A program made the translations under genes and the position numbers. Of a stretch of DNA of 64,000 nucleotides, positions 25,351 to 34,080 are shown in pieces; within the stretch, counting starts at the first letter, position 1; the number at the start of each line of letters is the position of its first letter. Source of the stretch: Actinomadura alba (GTDB lineage Bacteria > Actinomycetota > Actinomycetes > Streptosporangiales > Streptosporangiaceae); assembly GCF_014323705.1 (NCBI RefSeq), contig NZ_JABVEC010000030.1, forward strand, positions 1 through 64,000, in the 5' to 3' direction. A model generated the notes under the pieces. It was given only the letters and a program-made list of their open reading frames with translations, was not told the origin of the DNA and ran no database searches.

Positions 25351-26385
25351 CTACTTCGTGGGTCTCTGCCCGACCTTGTCGGTGATCGTCAGCGTGAGGG
25401 TCGCCCTGGTGTAGAGCACGGTGCCCTCCTTGGCCGATCCGATCGCATCCGGTGCCCTGCCGGACTTCGGCGGGGCGGACTTGCCACCGGAGGGCTTGAA
25501 CGTGTCGTCGTGGTCCACCACCTGGCGTTCGCCGAGCAGTCGGTACGTCTTCGCTTCGAAGATCAGTTCATGCCGGATTCGGTTCCAGGTCTGCCCGACC
25601 GCGATGCCCTTGCGTCCGGCGAGGTCCACGGTGTCGCCGGTCACCGTGACTCCCGGGATCGTCGCCGCGGCCTTGAACATGGCGGCCTTCGCCGCGGGTG
25701 CCACGTACGACTCCCGGAGGGTGTCGCCCACGGTGATGAAGGCCTGCACGTCCGGGGGGTTTCCGCCCCGGCTCTCGCGGTAGAGCCATGAGCGCATCGT
25801 GCGGGGATCGGTCGGCAGACCGGGCCGGTAGGCCGGAAAGGCGTGGCACTCGCGCGGAGGCCGGGTGAGGTCGACCTCGGGGAGCTTCTTCGGCTCCCGT
25901 CCCTTCGCGTTCGGCGCCGTGTCGCAGAGCCAGGTCGGGTCCTCGCCGTCGTTGTGCAGCAGGCCGGCCCGCTCTCCGTTGACCGACAGCCAGACCCTCC
26001 GGTGGGTGACCTGGCCCGGCTGGACGGGCTGTCCGGCTACGACGCGGAGGGGAGCCTGCCGGCTCTTCGCCTCGACGTAGACGAACTGGTCCGGACGGGG
26101 CTTGATGTCCGGTTGGCCGGCCGCCGTGGCGGCGGCCCGGTCGAGGATCTGGGGCGCGCCGGCGAGCGCCACCGTCGGCTCGTGGTCGACCTCGGCGGTC
26201 GGGGCGATGACCAGGGCGGCGGCGACTCCGCCGGCGAGCGCCGCCGTGGTCAGGCCGCCGATCAGCACCCGGCGGCCGGAACGGCGGCGGTGCCGGGTGG
26301 TCATCTCGCTCATGAGGTGCGTGCGCCGGGCGGCGTGGTGCCCGGCGGGCATGTCCTGCCGTGGCGGGGGAGTCTGGTCGTTCAT
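25351..26385 (-). CDS. CU044_5270-type membrane-anchored protein
   Basis: This 344-residue protein has a basic cytoplasmic N-tail, one membrane helix (about residues 39-61, VLIGGLTTAALAGGVAAALV) and a large external domain with the features of the actinobacterial CU044_5270 family, including the C-terminal LIFEAKTYRLLGERQVVD segment. Its ATG overlaps the stop of the upstream ECF sigma gene (ATGA), so the two are co-expressed. By position it may act as an anti-sigma factor or an output protein. No zinc-finger anti-sigma motif is seen. Confidence 0.8.
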   Translation of the reverse strand: MNDQTPPPRQDMPAGHHAARRTHLMSEMTTRHRRRSGRRVLIGGLTTAALAGGVAAALVIAPTAEVDHEPTVALAGAPQILDRAAATAAGQPDIKPRPDQFVYVEAKSRQAPLRVVAGQPVQPGQVTHRRVWLSVNGERAGLLHNDGEDPTWLCDTAPNAKGREPKKLPEVDLTRPPRECHAFPAYRPGLPTDPRTMRSWLYRESRGGNPPDVQAFITVGDTLRESYVAPAAKAAMFKAAATIPGVTVTGDTVDLAGRKGIAVGQTWNRIRHELIFEAKTYRLLGERQVVDHDDTFKPSGGKSAPPKSGRAPDAIGSAKEGTVLYTRATLTLTITDKVGQRPTK

Positions 26386-26999
26386 GAGGTTTCCTCCGTG
26401 AAGAGCGTCGTGGGGCGATCTCCCCTCTTATGTCCGTTCGCCAGGCCCGGTTCCGTGTCCTGACGCAGCCTCGCTCTCGCTCTGGCCAGGCGAGATCGGA
26501 CCGTGCCGATGGGGATTCCCAGTGCCTCGGCGGCCTCGGCATAGCCGAGCCCCTCCCAGACGCACAGCACGAGCACCTCCTGGTCGCGTCTGGACAGGTT
26601 TTTGATCGTGTCGAGCACCTGGCGCATCAGCTGTTGCGCTTCGAGGCGGGCGGAGGCCGCCGCCGCGTCGTTCGGGGCCTCCGGCAGGGCGCTGAGCCGG
26701 TCGAGCGCGGCGCGGTGCCGACGCAGGCTTCTGCGGTGGTTGTGCAGGACGTTCGTGGCGACGCCGTAGAGCCAGGGCAGCAGGGAATCCGAGCGCAGGT
26801 GCACCTGCGCGCGCCTGCGCCAGGTCTCCAGGAAGACCAGGGAGGTCAGGTCTTCGGCAGCCGCCCAGTCCGCCGTACGCCGGAAGCAGTAGTTGTAGAC
26901 GGTGCGCGAATGCCGGTCGAAGAGCTCTCCGAAGGAGTGCTCATCGCCGTCACGCGCACGAGTCCACAGCACGGCGTCCGTGAGGGGTTCGAGGGTCAT
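26382..26999 (-). CDS. ECF-type RNA polymerase sigma factor
   Basis: This 205-residue protein has sigma region 2 (FDRHSRTVYNYCFRRTADWA, AEDLTSLVFLETWRR) and region 4 (LSRRDQEVLVLCVWEGLGYA, ALGIPIGTVRSRLARAR). It forms a two-gene operon with the membrane-anchored CU044_5270-like protein. A possible self-regulated promoter lies at 27133-27154. Confidence 0.93.
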   Translation of the reverse strand: MTLEPLTDAVLWTRARDGDEHSFGELFDRHSRTVYNYCFRRTADWAAAEDLTSLVFLETWRRRAQVHLRSDSLLPWLYGVATNVLHNHRRSLRRHRAALDRLSALPEAPNDAAAASARLEAQQLMRQVLDTIKNLSRRDQEVLVLCVWEGLGYAEAAEALGIPIGTVRSRLARARARLRQDTEPGLANGHKRGDRPTTLFTEETS

Positions 27000-27132
27000 G
27001 ACCGCTTAGTGTCCGCTCGGGTCTTCCGGTTCCCTGCCCGGCTCATCCTGATCGAGCGCTCCCGCGCCGGGCCGCCCGCCGGCTTTCGTCCGGGCGGGTT
27101 TCCCGACGCGGACAATCTCCATCCGGCCTCTG

Positions 27133-27154
27133 GACGCCGTTTTTTGAGTCCGTT
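27133..27154 (-). promoter_or_regulatory. candidate ECF-type promoter upstream of the sigma gene
   Basis: Read on the minus strand, AAC (27154-27152), a 15-bp spacer and CGTC (27136-27133) match the general AAC/CGTC pattern of ECF promoters and would give a leader of about 125 bases. Self-activation of the sigma gene is inferred. Confidence 0.3.
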
Positions 27155-27202
27155 TGTCGGCCGTGCCCGACGATTGTCGTGACGGAGAGGCTTGGGGACG
27201 CG

Positions 27203-27688
27203 ATGACCGGCACCTGGCGTACAGATCCATTCCTGACGGACGGGCTCCTCAACCGGATCCTGGCCGACTCGACGATCCTCTACAACCTGTACAAGAAGCA
27301 CCACCGGCTGGTCCGCGGGCCGCTCTCGCACCAACTGCACCTGCTGCTGGACAAGCACGCCGAGGAGCAGCTCAAGGTGATCGACCTGGTGGGCGAGCGG
27401 GTCCACCGGCTCGGCGGGGTGGCCGTCGCCGATCCTCGCCAGGTGGCCGAGATGACCATGGTGCCGAGGCCGCCCGACGGGGCCGAGGACGTCCCGGCGA
27501 TGCTGTGCCGCCTCTTGGAGGCGCACGAGATCGTCATCGGCGCGGTCCGCGAGGCGATCGAGCGCAGCGCGGCGGACCGCGACGACGGCACCGCGGGCCT
27601 GCTGATGGGCGAGGTGCTCAGGACCAACGAGCTCCAGGCCTGGTTCGTCGCCGAACACCTGGCCGCCGCGCCTGTGGTGGGGGTCTGA
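27203..27688 (+). CDS. Dps/ferritin-like protein
   Basis: This protein of about 161 residues is built of helices with the Dps order. A first helix carries LYKKHHRLVRGPLSHQLHLL, and a second carries LDKHAEEQLKVIDLVGERVH followed by the typical RLGGVAVADPRQ. His and acidic residues match the inter-subunit ferroxidase site. It would store iron and protect DNA in stress. A GTG at 27179 would add eight residues. The ATG at 27203 has GGGGA upstream and is preferred. Confidence 0.8.
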   Translation: MTGTWRTDPFLTDGLLNRILADSTILYNLYKKHHRLVRGPLSHQLHLLLDKHAEEQLKVIDLVGERVHRLGGVAVADPRQVAEMTMVPRPPDGAEDVPAMLCRLLEAHEIVIGAVREAIERSAADRDDGTAGLLMGEVLRTNELQAWFVAEHLAAAPVVGV

Positions 27689-27707
27689 GGGCGGCCCTCA
27701 GACCCCC
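27679..27707. terminator. 13-bp perfect hairpin across a stop codon
   Basis: GGGGGTCTGAGGG and CCCTCAGACCCCC pair perfectly around a 3-base loop. The left arm holds the TGA of the Dps-like gene. It probably terminates this gene and may serve the convergent aldehyde dehydrogenase gene too. Confidence 0.75.
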
Positions 27708-27753
27708 GGACGGCCGTCGACGCGGCGCCCGCCCGTACGAGGTCAGACCCGGG

Positions 27754-29289
27754 TCAGGCCTCCAGGCGGCCGTCGACGCGGCGCGGGAGCCCCAGCGGGT
27801 TGTCGTCGCGCAGCGCGTCGGGCAGCAGCGTGGGCGGCGTGTCCTGATGGGTGATCGGCCGCAGGAAGCGCTGCATCGCGGCCGTGCCCACCGACGTGGT
27901 CGCGGCGTCCGTTGAGGAGGGGTAGGGCCCGCCGTGCTGCTGCGCCCAGGTGACGGCCACACCGGTGGGATGGCCGTTCCACACCACGCGCCCGACCCGC
28001 TCGCCGAGCCGGGCACCCGCGCCGGCCGCCACGTCGTCGGCGCCCGCGCCCGTGTGCACGGTGCCGGTGAGACTGCCCGGCACCCGGTCGAGCGCGGACA
28101 GCAACTCGGCCTCGTCGGCGTACGAGACCACCACGGTCACCGGGCCGAAGCACTCGTCCAGGAGCAGCTCGGCGGCGTCCGCGTCGGAGAGCACCGTGCT
28201 CGGCGCGGCGAGCAGCCGGGCGCTCACGTACCGGTCCTCGCCGCCGGCGCCCGAGGCGACGACCCGTACGCCGGGCAGTGCCTCGCGCTCGGCCAGGCCG
28301 GAGCGGAACGCCGCGCGGATGCCGTCGGTGAGCATCGCGCCGGGGGCGACCTCGGTGACGCTCCGGGCCATCCGGTCGACCAGCCGGTCGCCGGTCTCGC
28401 CGGCGGGCACGAACACCAGGCCCGGCTTGGTGCAGAACTGCCCGACGCCGAGGGTGAACGAGCCGGCCAGGCCGACCGCGATCTCCTCGGCGCGCTCGGC
28501 CGCCGCCGCGGGTGTCACGACGACCGGGTTGAGGCTGCCGAGCTCACCGTAGAAGGGGATCGGCTCGGGGCGGGAGCGTGCGATGTCGAACAGCGCCCGT
28601 CCGCCGCGTACGGAACCGGTGAAACCGACCGCCTTGACCCGGGGGTCGCGCACCAGCGTGGCACCGGCCTCCTGACCGTGCACGATCTGGACGACGTCGG
28701 CCGGCAGCCCGGCCTTCTCGGCCGACGCGCGCAGGATCCGGGCGCACCGCTCGGACAGGTCCGGGTGGGCGGGGTGGGCCTTGACGATGACGGGGCATCC
28801 GGCGGCGAGGGCGCTCGCGGTGTCGCCGCCTGGCACGCTGAACGCCAGCGGGAAGTTGCTCGCGCCGAACACCGCGACCACGCCGAGGGGAACGAGCATG
28901 CGACGCAGGTCCGGGCGCGGCACGGGCTTCGCCGACGCGTCGGCGTGGTCGATCGTGACGCCGAGCCAGGAGCCCTCCTCGAGGGCCTCGGCGAAGAGCC
29001 GGAACTGGAAGGCGGTGCGGGCGAGTTCACCGCGCAGCCGGGGCTCGCCGAGCGCCGACTCGGCGTCCGCGACCTCGACCAGCTCGTCGGCGGCGTCCTC
29101 GAGACCGCTCGCGCACTCCCGCAGCAGGGCGGCACGGCCCCGGATCCCCGCCGCGTCGAGTGCGGCGCGGGCCGCGTCCGCCGCACGACAGGCGTCCGCG
29201 ACCTCGGCCGAGGTCGCCTCGACGGCGACCGCGACGGCATCGCGGCGCTCTCCCGTGCGCGCGTCGACGCTCCAGACCGGTTCGCTCAT
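27754..29289 (-). CDS. aldehyde dehydrogenase, 2,5-dioxovalerate (ketoglutarate semialdehyde) type
   Basis: This 511-residue enzyme shows the catalytic Cys286 in GQFCTKPG, Glu249 in FYGELGSLNP and the oxyanion Asn145 in FGASNFP. The run FGASNFPLAFSVPGGDTASA and the C-terminal VAVTWAQQHGGPYPSSTD are typical of the NADP-dependent ketoglutarate-semialdehyde group, which ends oxidative pentose or hexarate breakdown. The frame is open far upstream, but the ATG at 29289 has GGAGGT seven bases before it. No dehydratase gene is nearby. Confidence 0.88.
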   Translation of the reverse strand: MSEPVWSVDARTGERRDAVAVAVEATSAEVADACRAADAARAALDAAGIRGRAALLRECASGLEDAADELVEVADAESALGEPRLRGELARTAFQFRLFAEALEEGSWLGVTIDHADASAKPVPRPDLRRMLVPLGVVAVFGASNFPLAFSVPGGDTASALAAGCPVIVKAHPAHPDLSERCARILRASAEKAGLPADVVQIVHGQEAGATLVRDPRVKAVGFTGSVRGGRALFDIARSRPEPIPFYGELGSLNPVVVTPAAAAERAEEIAVGLAGSFTLGVGQFCTKPGLVFVPAGETGDRLVDRMARSVTEVAPGAMLTDGIRAAFRSGLAEREALPGVRVVASGAGGEDRYVSARLLAAPSTVLSDADAAELLLDECFGPVTVVVSYADEAELLSALDRVPGSLTGTVHTGAGADDVAAGAGARLGERVGRVVWNGHPTGVAVTWAQQHGGPYPSSTDAATTSVGTAAMQRFLRPITHQDTPPTLLPDALRDDNPLGLPRRVDGRLEA

Positions 29290-29565
29290 GAGATCAACCT
29301 CCAGGTAATGAGATTCGATTATGGACACTACTGACGAAGCTGAACAAACGCTGGCCGGCCTCGTCGAACTGGCCGGGCGGCGGCGTCCCCGGTGGCCGTC
29401 CGCCGACGCCGGTCTCCGTGGGCGGCTGGACGAGGCCCCCGGGATGCCACCGCCCGGCGGGCATCCCGTGGACGTGCGCCGGGAACGCGGCTGGATCGCG
29501 GACGGTCTCGGCGCAATACCGCACCGATCGACCTCGGAATGCCCTCCAAAGCGGCTCCAAGGCAC

Positions 29566-29757
29566 CCCGGCTGCCGAGGCGATGAAGTCGGCGGTCTCAC
29601 GGGCCCGCCGCATCGGGCTGCTGAACACCGCGTTCAGCCCTACCTGACGAAGCCACAAGGCAGTGCGGCCGGCCTGCTGGCGGCCGAGATCAGTCAACCC
29701 GGGGTCACCAGGCCGCGACTCCTTCTCCCCGTGCTGGACCACATAGAAGAGCGTCAT
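29566..29757 (-). pseudogene. remnant of a histidine-phosphatase (phosphoglycerate-mutase-like) gene
   Basis: From the ATG at 29757 about 64 codons match the family N-terminus: YVVQHGEKES (the RHG-type catalytic motif), LTDLGRQQAG and FSSPMRRARETADFIAS. After GVPW near 29560 the similarity stops in every frame, and the frame runs without a stop into the aldehyde dehydrogenase gene. The rest of the domain, including the second catalytic His, is missing. The stretch 29290-29565 holds no recognisable gene. Confidence 0.55.
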
Positions 29758-29806
29758 GGTGCATAACATTCCGCGCCGGCTCCAGGCTCGGTGCCTCAGC
29801 AGGAGG

Positions 29807-30322
29807 TCAGAGTTCGAAGTCCTGGTAGCCGTACGTGGCGGTGTGCTCAAAGTGCCCGAGGAGCGGGTGCAGCGCGACCACGTCTCCCTCGCGCGCGACC
29901 TCCCCGCGCAGGGGCGGCACCTCGATGCGGTCCCAGTGGACGGTGACGTTGACCGCGTCCCCGAGCTCCCCGGCGAACATGCGGAAGGACAGGGTCTCCG
30001 TCTCGTCCTCTGCCTCCTCGTCCGCCTCGAAGTCGTACCCCACCGGCTCCTCGGGGCCGGTGAACGTGATGTCCGGGTAGCCCGCTATCGAAATTGTGAG
30101 GAACGGATGCAGGTCGATCGAGTCGGTCTGCTTCCCCTTCTGGTAGACGTCCAGAGTCAGGCGGGCGCCGTACCAGCAGAGCAGGTACAGGTTGATCTCC
30201 TCCGCGAGCTCCGCGGCCAGATCGTGCTTCAGCTCTTCGAGGCTGCCTCGGACGTAGTGGGTGTCCTTCCTCGCTCCCCCAGGATCGACGCCGAAAGCCA
30301 AGTCGTAGAAGCTGTGCGACAT
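29807..30322 (-). CDS. conserved-looking protein of unknown function
   Basis: This 171-residue soluble acidic protein starts at the ATG 30322 (MSHSFYDLAF). It has alternating strand-like segments, a run of Glu/Asp (EADEEAEDETE) near the middle and no membrane helix. I do not recognise a family. Its size, acidity and strand pattern resemble small immunity-type proteins of actinomycetes. There is no clear RBS. It lies back to back with the LacI remnant on the other strand. Confidence 0.6.
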   Translation of the reverse strand: MSHSFYDLAFGVDPGGARKDTHYVRGSLEELKHDLAAELAEEINLYLLCWYGARLTLDVYQKGKQTDSIDLHPFLTISIAGYPDITFTGPEEPVGYDFEADEEAEDETETLSFRMFAGELGDAVNVTVHWDRIEVPPLRGEVAREGDVVALHPLLGHFEHTATYGYQDFEL

Positions 30323-30462
30323 GCGCGCGACCCTATCGGTGGGCCACAGCCGCGTCGCCGGCCATGCGGTTGCGTCCACGGGGGTGGTGTACGAACCTTC
30401 CACCCGCCGCGTCGAGACGCCCAGCAGGTTTCCGAAGCTGCGCTCGGGTTCGCCATCGTCGG

Positions 30463-30932
30463 CGGCTCGCCCTGCTCGTCGGCCCGGAGGGGTCGTGGAC
30501 CAGCCACGAGATCAGCGACGCCGCCGCCCACGCCGCCCGGTCGCAGGGCGCCGAGCTCGTCGTGCTCGGGCCGAACTCGCCCACCGAGCACGGCGGCCAG
30601 GTCGCCGCGCCCGAGGTGCTGAGCGCCGGCGCCACGGCGGTGCTCGCCTACAACGACCTGGTGGCGATCGGCCTCATCGAGGGCCTGGCCGAGCTCGGCG
30701 TCGAGGTGCCCGACGCCATCAGCGTCGTCGGGATCGACGACATCATGCCCGCGCGGATGGGCCGGCCGAAGCTCACCACGATCGCCATGCCCACCGTCGC
30801 GGCCGGGCGTACCGCCGTCGATATGCTGTTGCAGCTCGTCGGCTCCACCGAGCCCTCCGGGGCGGCGCAGACCTCGAGACCACGCTCATCGTCCGCCGCG
30901 TGGCCGATCCCGGCCCCTCCGCCGGGCTCGAG
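30463..30932 (+). pseudogene. LacI-family regulator remnant
   Basis: The frame from about 30463 encodes the C-terminal half of a LacI sensor domain (GATAVLAYNDLVAIGLIEGL, SVVGIDDIMPARMGRPKLTT, AAGRTAVDMLLQLV). The last strand LETTLIVRRVADPGPS appears in another frame after about 30870. So the HTH half is lost and a frameshift sits near the end. It directly precedes the aldose epimerase gene, which it probably once controlled. Confidence 0.75.
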
Positions 30933-30950
30933 GCTCACCAGGGAGGCATC

Positions 30951-32030
30951 TTGACCGAGGGCACCGAGGGCGTAGCGGCGGGAGGCGTCGCCGAACGGCT
31001 CGGGACGACGCCGGACGGAACTCCGGTGGCGCGCTACACGCTGGCGAACGGGCGCGGTCTGCGGGCACGGGTGCTGACGTACGGCTGCGTGGTGGAGAGG
31101 CTCGAGGTGCCGGACCGCGAGGGGCGGTGGGGCAACGTCGTTCTCGGCTGTGCCTCGCTCGGCGATTACTTGACCAAGAGCCGGTACTTCGGTGCGGTGG
31201 TCGGGCGGTACGGCAACCGCATCGCGGGGGGCCGGTTCCGGCTCGACGGCACGGAGTACCGGCTGGCCCGCAACAACGGGGGCAACAGCCTGCACGGCGG
31301 TGAGCGAGGGTTCGACAAGCGAGTGTGGGAGGTGCTCTCCGCCGATGAACGCCGGCTGAGCCTCGGCCATCTGAGCGCCGACGGCGAGGAGGGCTATCCG
31401 GGCGCGCTCCAGGTGTCGGTGACCTACACCGTGACCGACGACGACGCCCTGCGCATCGATTACCGGGCCACCACCGACCGGCCGACCGTGCTCAACCTCA
31501 CCAACCACTCCTACTTCAACCTCGCCGGTGAGGGGTCCGGAGAGGTGTACGACCACCAGGTGACGATCAACGCCGGGCGTTACGCCCCGGTCGACGCCGG
31601 ACAGATCCCGACCGGAGAGCTCGCGCCAGTCGAGGGCACCCCGTTCGACTTCACCCGCGCGTGCTCGATCGGGAAGCGGATCCGCGACCCGCATCCGCAG
31701 CTGCTCATCGGGCACGGGTACGACCACAACTACGTGCTCGACAAGAGCGCACCCGGCGTGCTGGAGCCGGCCGCCCTGGTCGAGGAGCCGACGTCAGGGC
31801 GGGTCATGGAGGTGCTGACCACCGAGCCGGGCGTGCAGTTCTACTCGGGCAATGTCCTGGACGGCGGCGTCACCGGTCCGAGCGGGCGCGCCTACGGCAA
31901 GGGCGCCGGCCTGTGCCTGGAGACCCAGCACTTCCCGGACTCGCCGAACCAGCCGCACTTCCCCTCCACCGTGCTTCGTCCCGGCGAGGAGTTCACCTCG
32001 ACGACCGTCTTCCGCTTCCACACGAACTAA
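30951..32030 (+). CDS. galM: aldose 1-epimerase (mutarotase)
   Basis: This 359-residue protein interconverts alpha and beta anomers of aldoses. It shows the substrate-binding GRYGNRIAGGRF, the catalytic His in NLTNHSYFNL and HGYDHNYVL, and the base Glu in CLETQHFPDSPN. TTG at 30951 is taken as start because GGGAGG lies four bases upstream and no ATG or GTG occurs until well inside the fold. It has no signal peptide. The length is normal for the family. Confidence 0.88.
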   Translation: MTEGTEGVAAGGVAERLGTTPDGTPVARYTLANGRGLRARVLTYGCVVERLEVPDREGRWGNVVLGCASLGDYLTKSRYFGAVVGRYGNRIAGGRFRLDGTEYRLARNNGGNSLHGGERGFDKRVWEVLSADERRLSLGHLSADGEEGYPGALQVSVTYTVTDDDALRIDYRATTDRPTVLNLTNHSYFNLAGEGSGEVYDHQVTINAGRYAPVDAGQIPTGELAPVEGTPFDFTRACSIGKRIRDPHPQLLIGHGYDHNYVLDKSAPGVLEPAALVEEPTSGRVMEVLTTEPGVQFYSGNVLDGGVTGPSGRAYGKGAGLCLETQHFPDSPNQPHFPSTVLRPGEEFTSTTVFRFHTN

Positions 32031-32069
32031 AAGCGTTCGCCCGCGCCGGAACCACGAGTCCCCTCCACC

Positions 32070-32137
32070 GTGATCATGCAATTGTTCGCCGGGGTCCGGC
32101 GCTGGGCGGAGATGCTCGCGAACAACTGCATGATCAC
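32070..32137. repeat. palindromic REP-like element, copy 2
   Basis: The arms GTGATCATGCAATTGTTCGC (32070-32089) and GCGAACAACTGCATGATCAC (32118-32137) match copy 1 at 19.35 kb with one or two changes. They flank a 28-bp G+C-rich loop. Confidence 0.8.
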
Positions 32138-32205
32138 GTCAGAGAGTTCTAGTCGCATGATGCCGGTGCGGCACGGCTCTCTGAGTCAGGAGGGCGTTGG
32201 AGCTC

Positions 32206-32262
32206 GCGAACAATTGCATGATCACGCCGGGGTTCTCTCTGCCGTGATCATGCATTTGTGCG
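32206..32262. repeat. palindromic REP-like arms in reversed order, copy 3
   Basis: GCGAACAATTGCATGATCAC (32206-32225) and GTGATCATGCATTTGTGCG (32244-32262) are the same arms, but with the right arm first, so the pair faces outward. AGAGAG and CTCTCT between copies 2 and 3 form another weak pairing. The rest of the gap 32031-32557 holds no gene I can support. Confidence 0.7.
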
Positions 32263-32557
32263 TCGATGGGTCCGTTTCGGGGGCGGGATGCGTATGTTGC
32301 GGGTCTCGGTGCTCGGGTGGCTGGCGTTGATCGAGGGTTGTCGTGGCTCTGGTGCTGGGTGCTTGATCGGTCCGGTGGGATCGCGCGTGGTGGCGTATGT
32401 GGGCGGGTCCGGTAACGCGGAAAATCTGCTAGATGACTGACGACTTTTCAGTACATAACGCCAGTTCTTAGGAAGTCGCACCACAAAATATGCTCAGGCC
32501 GACCTCATCCAGGTCATGCGGCAAACGCTTGCTCTCAACAGAGGAAGGCCCCCCGCC

Positions 32558-33145
32558 ATGCTGCATCGCACAGTCACGCGCGCCCTGATCGGTGCCGGCG
32601 CGATCGCGCTCTCGGTCACCGTGCTCCCGACGGCGAACGCCTCACCCGCCCCGGCGCCGGATCTCGCCCCGCTCGCCATCACCACCCTCTACTACGACGA
32701 CAGCCAGGCCGCCGAGTTCAAGAGCGCCGTGGCCGCCGGTGCCCAGTCCTGGAACTCCAGCGTCCAGAACGTCCGCCTGGTCAAGGCCGCCTCCGGAGCG
32801 CCCGCCGAGATCCGCGTCATCGCCGACGACGGCTGGCCGCGGGCCACACTCGGCCCGGTCCGCCCCGGCGGGCGGGTCACCGTGTGGTTCGGCCGGCAGG
32901 CGGTGAACGAGGGGTACAACACCACCCGCATCGCCGCGCACGAACTCGGTCACAGCCTGGGCCTGCCGGACCGCAAGCCCGGCCCCTGCTCGTCGCTGAT
33001 GTCCGGCTCGACCGGCGGCGTCTCGTGCGCGAACGCCACTCCCAACGCGTCGGAGCGGGCCACGGTGGAGTCCCGCTACGCGAGCGTCCCGAGCGCGGCC
33101 CGTGATGCCCGCAGCGGCGGCGTCGTGGTCGTGGACGCCCCCTGA
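32558..33145 (+). CDS. secreted snapalysin-type metalloprotease (family M7)
   Basis: This 195-residue protein has a signal peptide (about 1-28, cut near ANAS). The zinc motif HELGHSLGLPD has His128, Glu129, His132 and the third ligand Asp138, which marks snapalysins. Two Cys residues downstream can form the known disulfide. The ATG at 32558 is preceded by GAGGAAGG. In Streptomyces a LysR activator usually faces this gene, but none is present here. It would degrade extracellular protein. Confidence 0.88.
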   Translation: MLHRTVTRALIGAGAIALSVTVLPTANASPAPAPDLAPLAITTLYYDDSQAAEFKSAVAAGAQSWNSSVQNVRLVKAASGAPAEIRVIADDGWPRATLGPVRPGGRVTVWFGRQAVNEGYNTTRIAAHELGHSLGLPDRKPGPCSSLMSGSTGGVSCANATPNASERATVESRYASVPSAARDARSGGVVVVDAP

Positions 33146-33306
33146 CGATCCCGGTCCCCGCCCGTACTGTCGCTTCCAGATCGCCTCGCGCGTCTCGTGA
33201 GGTGGGGCGATCAGGGCAATAGGCGGGCGGGGTCGGCGATGACGCGTCTTCGTAACCCTCCGACCATCTGGGAAGACAGGGCGTGTTCTCCGTGTGGCAA
33301 CAGGAG

Positions 33307-34032
33307 TCACGGCCGCACTCGTCCCCGGTCTGACCGGTCGGGGCCCTCATGGCGGCCCGGCGTGACCCGGCCGGGAGTGTGCGCGGCGGACCGAGACGCA
33401 TGCGATCGCGAGCCGGTTTGGTGTCCGTGCCTGTTGGCCATCGGCGACCGCTGGTCATGGATGGGCCGCTGGGAGGAGGGCGTGGCCTTGCTGCGAGGCG
33501 GCCGGCCGGTCGTGCAATGGCCGGGGGTCTTCCGGCCGGGCGGGGCGGAGCTCACCGGGCCGGGCCCGTTCTTTCGCTCGCGGGGGCTGCACCATCCGTT
33601 CGGTGCCTTGCGCGAGTCGGTGGGGGACGGTGCCGTGGTGGAGGCCGGTGACGTACGAGCCGTACCGGTCGGTGGCACGAGCGACCGCGGGCTCGTCCCG
33701 GCCGGGATGTGTACGGTGGTCGGCCGCTCGCTCGGCGAGTGTACGGATGGTGTTCCAGTAGCGGCGGCGAAGGCGACGCCCCCGAGCAGGGCGACCACGA
33801 GTGCCACCGCGGCCTTCGTGCTCAGGATCCGCGCCGGGACCGCACGGCGGCGTGCCGCCGGTTGTGTGCGGTGTGCCCGGCGGAAGGCGCTCAGCGCGGA
33901 GTGCAGGCCGGCGACCTCGTCGGGACGGGCGGGCACCGTTGCCGCGGCGAGCAGTCCGGCGAGCTCGGTCTCGGGGCCCTCGTCACCTACGGCATCCCTG
34001 AGCAGCCGCTCGCGTGCAGCGGACCCGAACAA
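33307..34032 (-). CDS. single-span membrane protein of the sigma-associated type, ends eroded
   Basis: The N-terminal 60 residues (GSAARERLLRDAVGDEGPET, LHSALSAFRRAHR) are followed by a membrane helix (about 73-91, KAAVALVVALLGGVAFAAATG). This resembles actinobacterial proteins found beside ECF sigma genes, but no sigma gene is present. The only start is a TTG at 34032 without RBS, and the C-terminal 110 residues are low-complexity Pro/Arg/Ser sequence. The 5' edge touches lower-G+C DNA. It is probably a truncated relic. Confidence 0.45.
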   Translation of the reverse strand: MFGSAARERLLRDAVGDEGPETELAGLLAAATVPARPDEVAGLHSALSAFRRAHRTQPAARRRAVPARILSTKAAVALVVALLGGVAFAAATGTPSVHSPSERPTTVHIPAGTSPRSLVPPTGTARTSPASTTAPSPTDSRKAPNGWCSPRERKNGPGPVSSAPPGRKTPGHCTTGRPPRSKATPSSQRPIHDQRSPMANRHGHQTGSRSHASRSAAHTPGRVTPGRHEGPDRSDRGRVRP

Positions 34033-34080
34033 TAAGATTCAGTGGGATACCAAAATATTCATTCACCGTGTAGGGGAATA

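Noticed and set aside
27754..29850. A single 698-codon protein fusing a histidine phosphatase to the aldehyde dehydrogenase
   Set aside because: The middle 90 codons are unlike any protein, and a strong RBS and ATG at 29289 start a normal-length dehydrogenase.
32070..32262. CRISPR-like array
   Set aside because: The repeats alternate in orientation with irregular spacing and form palindromes. There are no direct-repeat units with spacers and no cas genes.
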